This document shows positions 1 to 5,767 of a DNA stretch of 15,095 nucleotides, one piece after another. Where the stretch lies: the NCBI GenBank assembly GCA_030609245.1, contig JAUWCP010000034.1:1-15095 (forward strand), written 5' to 3'. The DNA comes from Hyphomicrobium sp. (GTDB lineage Bacteria; Pseudomonadota; Alphaproteobacteria; Rhizobiales; Hyphomicrobiaceae). Positions within the stretch are counted from its first letter, which is position 1; each line of letters starts with the position of its first letter. The translations under genes and the position numbers were made by a program. Below the pieces are notes generated by a model. The model did not search any database. It was not told the origin of the DNA and was given only the letters and a program-made list of their open reading frames with translations.

Positions 1-6
1 TCTGAA

Positions 7-34
7 ATGTCGGCTATGTGTCAGAAGCCGACAT
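7..34. repeat. Palindromic element, 9-bp arms
   Basis: Two perfect 9-bp inverted arms, ATGTCGGCT (7-15) and AGCCGACAT (26-34), flank a 10-base loop. A second pairing is possible between TCTGA (1-5) and TCAGA (21-25), so the element could switch between two folds. No T-run follows on the plus strand, so it is not a typical intrinsic terminator, although it could mark the end of a gene lying left of the window. From memory, palindromes of this style (an ATGTC-CGCT or GGCT arm around a GGTCA-like loop) recur in proteobacterial genomes, so a dispersed palindromic repeat is a fair reading; that is inference. Confidence 0.6.
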
Positions 35-260
35 GAGAGCCTGATCGTTTCACTTGTACGTACTTGGCGCTTCCCAGTGAATCGTGAACCAGTCTTTGCA
101 CTTTTGATCTAGAGTAAGATTCACTTATTTGCCGGAGACCTCCCAGGCGAAGGCTTAAGCGATTCCATCAAGAACGATCTTGCTCTAGGGTGCCGGCCAC
201 GGCGTCACCCGGCCCGCGCGACTTTGCCCCCACCCCAGTCCTCATAAAGCTTGCCCAACA
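35..260. other. lysK upstream region
   Basis: This non-coding leader precedes lysK. I see no convincing sigma-70 promoter: TTGCAC (96-101) and TAAGAT (115-120) are separated by only 13 bases. The octamer GTACGTAC (56-63) is self-complementary. The 20 bases before the lysK ATG contain no purine-rich ribosome binding site. The stretch 190-220 is GC-rich and could fold weakly, but no clear terminator or riboswitch is visible. Confidence 0.4.
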
Positions 261-1880
261 ATGACACTTAAGCTCGAGCCCGCGCTTATCAGCGCCCTCA
301 ACGACGCCAAAGCCTGGCCCTTCGAGGAGGCCCGTCGCCTGATTGCGCGTCTTGACAAGCTCAAGGGTGGCATGGACAAGACCGTGATCTTCGAGACCGG
401 CTACGGGCCCTCCGGCCTGCCCCACATCGGCACGTTTAGCGAGGTCGCGCGCACGTCCATGGTGCGCCATGCCTTCGAAGTGCTGACCGATGGTAAGCGC
501 GCAACGCGCCTCATCTGCTTTTCCGACGACATGGATGGGCTGCGCAAGGTGCCCGACAACGTACCGAACAAGGAGATGCTGAGCGCACACCTCAACAAGC
601 CGCTGTCGCGCGTACCCGATCCCTTCTCGAGCGAATACCCGAGCTTTGCCGCGCACAACAACGCGCGCCTGCACGCCTTCCTCGACCAATTTGGCTTTGA
701 CTACGAGTTTTTCTCTGCCACCGAGTGTTACGAATCCGGCCGGTTCGATGAGACGCTGTTGAAGATGTTGAAGTCCTACGACAAGGTCATGGACATCATC
801 TTGCCGACGTTGGGGCCGGAGCGGCGCGCAACCTACTCACCGTTTCTTCCCATTTGCCCACGTACCGGGTGCGTGCTGCAAGTGCCGATGATCGACCGCC
901 ATCCGGAAAAAGGGACGGTCGTCTATCGGGATCCAGAAACGGGCGAGAAGGTTGAAACGCCGGTGACCGGCGGACACGTGAAGTGTCAGTGGAAGGCCGA
1001 TTGGGCGCTGCGCTGGACCGCGCTCGGTGTCGACTACGAGATGGCCGGTAAGGATCTCATCGACTCGGTAACGCTCTCATCGAAGATTTGCCGTGCGCTC
1101 GGCGGCGCACCGCCGGAGGGCTTCAGCTACGAGCTGTTTCTCGATGATAAAGGCGAGAAGATCTCCAAGTCCAAGGGCAATGGCCTTTCTGTTGAGGAGT
1201 GGCTGTCGTATGCCTCGCCTGAAAGCCTGTCACTGTTCATGTTCCAGAAGCCACGCTCTGCCAAGCGGCTCTTTTTCGACGTCATCCCGCGTGCCGTCGA
1301 CGAGTATGTGCAGTTTGTGACATCTTACACCTCGCAGGAGCCTAAGAAGAAGCTCGACAGCCCCGTTTGGCATATTCACGCGGGCAACCCGCCGGCTGTC
1401 GATATGCCGATCACGTTCGGGTTGCTCTTGAACCTCGTCTCAGCCTCGAATGCGCACGATGCAGACGTGCTGTGGGGATTCATTCGCCGCCTTGCACCCG
1501 ATGCCAGTCCTGAAAAGTTTCCCGTCCTCGACAAGCACGTCGGCTATGCGCTCCGCTACTACGCCGATCTTGTCGAGCCGGCTAAGACGTTTCGCGCGCC
1601 GACGGACACCGAACGCGTCGCACTTCAAGCCCTCAATGTCGAACTGGCCAAAGCCAAGCCCGGTGCTGCCGCACAGGAATTGCAGGCCATCGTTTATGAG
1701 ACCGGTAAGGCGAACGGATTTGCTGAGAACCTGCGCGACTGGTTCAAGGCCATCTATGAAGTTTTGCTGGGCCAGTCCCAGGGACCACGCTTCGGTGGGT
1801 TCATCGAGCTTTACGGCGTCGACGAAACGCGTGCGCTAATCGATAAGGCGCTGAAAGGCGAGCTCATAAAGGCGGCGTGA
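261..1880 (+). CDS. lysK: Class I lysyl-tRNA synthetase
   Basis: This cytoplasmic enzyme charges tRNA-Lys with lysine using ATP. It belongs to the class I (archaeal/spirochaete/alphaproteobacterial) LysRS family, not the common class II LysS. The Rossmann catalytic core shows the HIGH-type signature PHIGT at residues 54-58 and the KMSKS-type signature KISKSKG at 300-306. Other family blocks are visible: FETGYGPSG (44-52), FSDDMDGLRKVPDN (87-100) and GKDLIDSV (263-270). The C-terminal anticodon-binding helical part runs to residue 539, a normal length. The start at 261 fits the family N-terminus (AKAWPFEEAR at 16-25), although no Shine-Dalgarno sequence precedes it. The gene ends 16 bp before the convergent DUF262 gene. 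Its presence supports an alphaproteobacterial origin. The identification is secure. Confidence 0.96.
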   Translation: MTLKLEPALISALNDAKAWPFEEARRLIARLDKLKGGMDKTVIFETGYGPSGLPHIGTFSEVARTSMVRHAFEVLTDGKRATRLICFSDDMDGLRKVPDNVPNKEMLSAHLNKPLSRVPDPFSSEYPSFAAHNNARLHAFLDQFGFDYEFFSATECYESGRFDETLLKMLKSYDKVMDIILPTLGPERRATYSPFLPICPRTGCVLQVPMIDRHPEKGTVVYRDPETGEKVETPVTGGHVKCQWKADWALRWTALGVDYEMAGKDLIDSVTLSSKICRALGGAPPEGFSYELFLDDKGEKISKSKGNGLSVEEWLSYASPESLSLFMFQKPRSAKRLFFDVIPRAVDEYVQFVTSYTSQEPKKKLDSPVWHIHAGNPPAVDMPITFGLLLNLVSASNAHDADVLWGFIRRLAPDASPEKFPVLDKHVGYALRYYADLVEPAKTFRAPTDTERVALQALNVELAKAKPGAAAQELQAIVYETGKANGFAENLRDWFKAIYEVLLGQSQGPRFGGFIELYGVDETRALIDKALKGELIKAA

Positions 1881-1896
1881 TTGCTCAAGCTAAAGC

Positions 1897-3642
1897 TTAC
1901 GCGGCGCCCCTTGCCTGCGGTCGCATCCCCACGACGTCGATCCCCCAGATTTCGCGGATGATACTCAAGAGCTGGGCCTCGCGTGCGCGGACTTCCTGCG
2001 AACGCCAAATGGTGGTGTCGGCCACCTCGCGGGTGATGGCGAGCATGGGAGAGTCGTCAAGCGTGCCGCGGTATATCTCACGCTTGCGGGAGAAGTCCTG
2101 GTTACGCGCGCGATCGTTTTGCCGCTGCGTCACTGCCACGAGATTGCCGAGGCTCTCAGTGCACGCTTCGCGCTCCTCGGCATCGGCGTACCAGCGACGC
2201 CATTCGCTATTCGCACCGGGGCGTTGTGGGAGCACGTGCTCAACGCTGTAGTCGCCAGGATTGAGCATTGTAGTATTCCGGGCGATCTCGTCGTTGAGAC
2301 GCAACAGCAGCAATTTGCAGAACTGTTGGTCACGCCGATAAAGTGTGCGCAGGTGGTAGCTGATACTGCGCACCTCTTCGCGTGTCAGTTGGAACGCTCC
2401 CTCGCCGGGCACAATTGGCTGGTGCGATTTGATTAGATTGATAACGGCAGCAAAACGGCGCATGCGTTTCCCCTTGCCGTTGCATAGCAGCCGCAGCAAG
2501 TGTGCGAGACGATCAATTTCCTTGAGCAGCAGCGTCGCGCGTGCGGGATCCTCCTGATACTGCTGCAACGCAAGAATTCCGGCGGGCGCCCAGTCGCCCT
2601 CGGGAAGCCGCCCTAGATAAACGAGATAGCGGCGCGCCTCCGCGTCGATCGGCAGTTCCATATCATCGGCGTTGCGAAGCAAGTGATAGGAGTGCGCCAG
2701 CGGCGTTACAATTGATTTCAGGAACGGCTCTGCCCCACCCATATCTCGCACCAAACGGCGAATGCCGGTAATGATTTTGGATTCATTGTGCCCATAGATG
2801 TTGAACAGGTGGCTGAAGAATGCCTCGAAAGCCGGCCCCAACTTGGTGGCGGCGCTTTCCCATTGCGCCAAGGCGCTATTGGCGCGCTCAGGGGGCACAC
2901 CCTTCAACAACTCCGCCTTTAGAATATCGTTGCGCTGCAGGCTCCGGCCACGCCCGTTAAGCACCGTAAAAAAGTGGTGGGCACGGTCGATGTCTCGCGA
3001 TAGCACGACGACGAAGTGACACTTGACGCACAGGAAATCGGCCAAGTGGCGCCGATCTGCATCACTGAGGGCGGCAAGCTCAGAAATGAAGTGCTCGCGC
3101 ACTGCAAACAAGCGCGCCTCGGCCTCGTTCTCAGCCTCTTGCGCTGGCATTGCCCCGCAGCTACTTGGTTCTTGCACATAGTCTTGGAAAAACCGCCGCT
3201 CGTGATTTCGCAACTCGATGCGAAAACGTGCCGTTTGCGATTTCACGGCTGTGGCGTCGGCACTGATCAACTGGTTGAGCCTACGCCCGCCCCACCGCCA
3301 CTTATCGGTTCCCAGATCCCGTAGCACCGCGGCCAAAATCGCGAGCGTGATGAGGCGCTGCTGACCATCGATAACCTCAAACAGGCGCGGCTCTTTTTCC
3401 TTGACCTTAGGCAGGTCTCCACCGGCCGGATCGAGCAAAAGGATTGTCCCGATAAAGTAATCTGGCTCCGCTGGAGCCCCATCGCCACCGAGCCCTGCCG
3501 CTGCCAGGATATCTTCAAGCAGCTGACCAGCTTCCATACTGGTCCAGGAATAGGGCCTCTGGTAGGACGGGACCGTGTAGTGAAAGGGCGCGGAAAAGAG
3601 ATCGAGGACGGTAAGGGACGCTGTTGGTAGAACAGAAAACAT
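1897..3642 (-). CDS. GmrSD-like DUF262/DUF1524 protein
   Basis: This is a 581-residue protein combining an N-terminal DUF262 (GmrS-like, ParB-fold nucleotide-using) domain and a C-terminal DUF1524 (GmrD-like, HNH-type nuclease) domain. Seen in the DUF262 part: VPSYQRPYSW at 24-33, VIDGQQR at 90-96 and the LNGRGRSL block at 228-235. Seen in the DUF1524 part: EHVLPQ at 468-473, then LGNL at 498-501 and N509, N514, F517 and K520 spaced as in the His/Asn/Asn active-site pattern. Both active sites look intact. GmrSD proteins are type IV restriction enzymes for modified DNA, and several DUF262 proteins defend against phage; that role here is inferred. I chose the ATG at 3642 because AGAGG (3647-3651) lies 4 bases upstream and the DUF262 fold starts directly after it. 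In-frame ATGs at 3672 and 3705 lack a ribosome site. It stands alone, with no methylase or partner beside it. Confidence 0.88.
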   Translation of the reverse strand: MFSVLPTASLTVLDLFSAPFHYTVPSYQRPYSWTSMEAGQLLEDILAAAGLGGDGAPAEPDYFIGTILLLDPAGGDLPKVKEKEPRLFEVIDGQQRLITLAILAAVLRDLGTDKWRWGGRRLNQLISADATAVKSQTARFRIELRNHERRFFQDYVQEPSSCGAMPAQEAENEAEARLFAVREHFISELAALSDADRRHLADFLCVKCHFVVVLSRDIDRAHHFFTVLNGRGRSLQRNDILKAELLKGVPPERANSALAQWESAATKLGPAFEAFFSHLFNIYGHNESKIITGIRRLVRDMGGAEPFLKSIVTPLAHSYHLLRNADDMELPIDAEARRYLVYLGRLPEGDWAPAGILALQQYQEDPARATLLLKEIDRLAHLLRLLCNGKGKRMRRFAAVINLIKSHQPIVPGEGAFQLTREEVRSISYHLRTLYRRDQQFCKLLLLRLNDEIARNTTMLNPGDYSVEHVLPQRPGANSEWRRWYADAEEREACTESLGNLVAVTQRQNDRARNQDFSRKREIYRGTLDDSPMLAITREVADTTIWRSQEVRAREAQLLSIIREIWGIDVVGMRPQARGAA

Positions 3643-3667
3643 TGATCCTCTTCGTGGTTCTATACTT

Positions 3668-3709
3668 GACATGTGATACGCGAATGCGTCGCCGGACCCC
3701 GACATGTGA
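3668..3709. repeat. 9-bp direct repeat upstream of DUF262 gene
   Basis: GACATGTGA occurs at 3668-3676 and again at 3701-3709, a spacing of 33 bp or about three helical turns, and each copy contains the self-complementary core ACATGT. The copies lie 26-34 and 59-67 bp upstream of the preferred DUF262 start. TATAGA on the minus strand (3664-3659) could serve as a -10 box, but I see no matching -35. Same-face spacing suggests binding sites for a regulator of the DUF262 gene. This is a candidate only. Confidence 0.4.
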
Positions 3710-3783
3710 AGCTATCATGACTAAACTGATCGCGACAGACGCCTTACGCCAATAAAGGTCACGTGCTTTGGAACAAATCTTAT

Positions 3784-3809
3784 GCGGTGTTGACGAATTG
3801 AGACACCGC
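3784..3809. promoter_or_regulatory. Inverted repeat before DUF952-pyrD
   Basis: GCGGTGT (3784-3790) and ACACCGC (3803-3809) form a perfect 7-bp inverted repeat around a 12-base spacer, about 80 bp upstream of the DUF952 start. A second small hairpin, TGCC-TTGA-GGCA, follows at 3816-3824. It could be an operator or a leader hairpin for the operon. No T-run follows either structure, so termination is unlikely. No clear -35/-10 pair is visible nearby. Confidence 0.35.
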
Positions 3810-3889
3810 CGCCGTGCCTTGAGGCAAATTATTCCGGTGCTGTGCGAGAAGCCACAAAAAGTTCTGGCCACATCTCACCCGGAGACCCC

Positions 3890-4255
3890 ATGAGTACAAA
3901 TACCGACAACGCTCAACTTGTCTTCAAAATTGCAACACGCGCCGCGTGGGATGTGGCCTGCGAGCGGGGAATGTTTCCCGGTTCGCAGGATGACCGCAGG
4001 GATGGCTTCATCCATCTATCCACCCACGGCCAGCTTGCTGGGACGCTCGCTAAACATTTCAAAGACCAAGTAGATCTTTTGCTGATCGCATTCGATGCGG
4101 ACACGCTCGGCGACGATCTTCGATGGGAAGGCTCACGCGGAGGCGATCTTTTTCCACACCTTTACGCGCCACTCCCAACGGCGGCTGCGCGCGCTGTAGG
4201 CTCGCTGAAACTGGATGCAAAGGGATCGCCCGTCGTCCCAGAGGATTTTGCTTAA
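3890..4255 (+). CDS. DUF952 family protein
   Basis: This 121-residue soluble protein of the DUF952 family has no established biochemical function. Family landmarks are the N-terminal VFKIATRAAWD block (residues 10-20), DGFIHLST in the middle and FPHLYAPLP near the C-terminus. The conserved histidines in GFIHLS and FPHLY suggest a ligand- or metal-binding pocket, which is inference. The ATG at 3890 is chosen because GGAG (3881-3884) precedes it by 5 bases; the frame stays open upstream to a GTG at 3842 but without a ribosome site. The stop codon overlaps the pyrD start (TAATG), so the two are an operon with likely translational coupling. To my knowledge DUF952 next to pyrD recurs in Hyphomicrobiales, which hints at a link to dihydroorotate dehydrogenase or pyrimidine synthesis. 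Confidence 0.9.
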   Translation: MSTNTDNAQLVFKIATRAAWDVACERGMFPGSQDDRRDGFIHLSTHGQLAGTLAKHFKDQVDLLLIAFDADTLGDDLRWEGSRGGDLFPHLYAPLPTAAARAVGSLKLDAKGSPVVPEDFA

Positions 4256-5346
4256 TGTTGAGAGGGTTATTCGACCTCGCGCCGCGGTTCTTGACCCTGC
4301 TTCCACCCGAAGAGGCGCACGAGGTCACGCTGCGATCAATGGAGCGCGGGATCTTCCCTCGCGCTGGCGGACCAGACCATCCCGCGTTGACGCTGACCTT
4401 CGCCAAGCTGACGCTGCCCAATCCCGTAGGAGTCGCCGCCGGATTCGACAAAGACGGGCGCGTACCCGACGCACTTCTCGCCCTGGGTTGCGGATTTGCT
4501 GAGATCGGCTCGGTCACGCCCGTGGCGCAGCCTGGAAATCCGGCCAAACGGGTCTTTCGCCTGATGCAGGACCGCGCCTTGATCAACCGGCTGGGGTTCA
4601 ACAATGGCGGTCACCAAGCCGCCCTGGCGCGCCTGCAGAAGCGCCAGCCCGGTGGCGTGGTCGGCGTCAACATCGGCGCCAACAAGAATACGCAAGATCG
4701 TATCGCCGACTTTGTGAAGGGGATTGAGACCTTTAGCGAGGTGGCCAGCTACTTCGCCGTCAATATTTCATCGCCAAACACGCCTGGTTTGCGCGATCTG
4801 CAGGCACCCGAAGCGCTCAACGAACTCCTGGGACGTGTGATGGACGCGCGCGCGGCCCTCGTCGCGGCGGGCAAGCCCAAGCGGCCCATTGTCGTGAAGC
4901 TCTCTCCCGACATCGCCGAGGAAGATTTGGGAGCGATCGTCGCGCGCCTCGTGTCTCACAATGTCGACGGCATTGCCGTATCGAACACGACGCTCACACG
5001 CCAGGGGCTGCGCGACCCCGCCGCGCGCGAAACCGGCGGTTTATCGGGGCGACCGCTCTTCCACCGGTCAACGGTCATGTTGGCTAAGGTGTATGAGGCG
5101 ACCGGCGGCAAAATCCCCCTGATCGGCATCGGCGGCATCGATAGCGGTGAGACGGCGCTTGCAAAAATCGAGGCAGGTGCGACGCTTGTTCAGCTCTACA
5201 CGGGGCTGATCTATGAAGGGCCGGGTCTCATCCAGCGCATCAAGGACCACTTGACCCAAGCTGTACGTCGGGAAGGCGTATTTGCGATCAGCGATCTTAT
5301 TGGAAAACAGGCGCAAGCGTGGGCAACAAAGCCGCTCGACGCCTAG
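4255..5346 (+). CDS. pyrD: Dihydroorotate dehydrogenase (quinone), class 2
   Basis: This FMN enzyme oxidises dihydroorotate to orotate in de novo pyrimidine synthesis and passes electrons to membrane quinones. The 363 residues match class 2 enzymes. An N-terminal amphipathic segment (LFDLAPRFLTLLPPEEAH, 5-22) is the membrane/quinone-tunnel region. It is followed by AAGFDKDG (61-68), NRLGFNN (111-117) and NIGANKN (139-145). The active-site block NISSPNTPG (170-178) has S173 as the expected catalytic base, and is followed by KLSPD (215-219), SNTT (243-246), GGLSGRPL (261-268), GIGGI (291-295) and the phosphate-binding YTGLIYEGP (315-323). The start at 4255 overlaps the DUF952 stop, with GAGG (4241-4244) 10 bases upstream. 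An in-frame start at 4123 would only add residues read out of frame from DUF952. All catalytic landmarks are present. Confidence 0.97.
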   Translation: MLRGLFDLAPRFLTLLPPEEAHEVTLRSMERGIFPRAGGPDHPALTLTFAKLTLPNPVGVAAGFDKDGRVPDALLALGCGFAEIGSVTPVAQPGNPAKRVFRLMQDRALINRLGFNNGGHQAALARLQKRQPGGVVGVNIGANKNTQDRIADFVKGIETFSEVASYFAVNISSPNTPGLRDLQAPEALNELLGRVMDARAALVAAGKPKRPIVVKLSPDIAEEDLGAIVARLVSHNVDGIAVSNTTLTRQGLRDPAARETGGLSGRPLFHRSTVMLAKVYEATGGKIPLIGIGGIDSGETALAKIEAGATLVQLYTGLIYEGPGLIQRIKDHLTQAVRREGVFAISDLIGKQAQAWATKPLDA

Positions 5347-5354
5347 CGGCGTCG
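5337..5354. terminator. Possible hairpin at convergent pyrD/DUF6460 ends
   Basis: CGACGCC (5337-5343) and GGCGTCG (5348-5354) form a perfect 7-bp stem with the 4-base loop TAGC, overlapping the pyrD stop codon. It sits between two convergent stop codons only 14 bp apart and could act in both directions. There is no U-tract immediately after it, so efficient intrinsic termination is uncertain. Confidence 0.35.
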
Positions 5355-5360
5355 TCGTCG

Positions 5361-5639
5361 TCAGTCTGGATCTTTTGAACGCTGCAGCGCGTTGATCAGC
5401 CTTGCAACGAGCCAAATCGGCACGACCACCATCGCACCGAGCAGCAGGTATCCCAGCACCCAGTCGAAGGTTTCGAAGCCCAAATCGTAGATCCGCCGCA
5501 GCAGCACCTCGATCTGGTAGAAGAAATTGCGCGGAGTAATGCCCAGCGCAGACAAGATGACGCCGACCACGATCGAAAGCAGAACAAGCCTTATGAGCAC
5601 CCCAAGGAGGCTTCCGCCCAGAAACGTATTGCGGTCCAT
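5361..5639 (-). CDS. Small two-helix membrane protein (DUF6460)
   Basis: This 92-residue inner-membrane protein resembles the DUF6460 family of Hyphomicrobiales, sometimes mislabelled integrase in databases. Two hydrophobic helices are clear: residues about 8-32 (FLGGSLLGVLIRLVLLSIVV) and about 60-82 (WVLGYLLLGAMVVVPIWLVA). Between them lies an amphipathic stretch, TPRNFFYQIEVLLRRIYDLG. The tail is short and charged. The start at 5639 is preferred because AAGGAG (minus strand, 5655-5650) lies 10 bases upstream. The open frame extends to 5891, but that extension is Arg/Cys-rich and looks non-coding. Function is unknown. It converges on pyrD and is divergent from the helicase operon. Confidence 0.8.
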   Translation of the reverse strand: MDRNTFLGGSLLGVLIRLVLLSIVVGVILSALGITPRNFFYQIEVLLRRIYDLGFETFDWVLGYLLLGAMVVVPIWLVARLINALQRSKDPD

Positions 5640-5767
5640 CGACTTAGTGCTCCTTAGCAAAGGCGTCATTATCGGATCAGTTGACGGCCGACCACTTGCC
5701 AACCGGCCCTTAACATAGTCGCGGGCCAGTTTCGACCCAAGAGACCCACGGCAACGAGACCGGCAAC

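Noticed and set aside
96..120. TTGCAC...TAAGAT as the lysK promoter
   Set aside because: The spacer is only 13 bases, too short for sigma-70.
168..689. Minus-strand 173-codon open frame antisense to lysK
   Set aside because: It lies over a securely identified gene, has no ribosome site or family resemblance, and is explained by high-GC frame openness.
4123..4254. Upstream in-frame start extending pyrD by 44 residues
   Set aside because: The extension reads DUF952 out of frame and is Arg-rich. The start at 4255 matches the class 2 N-terminus.
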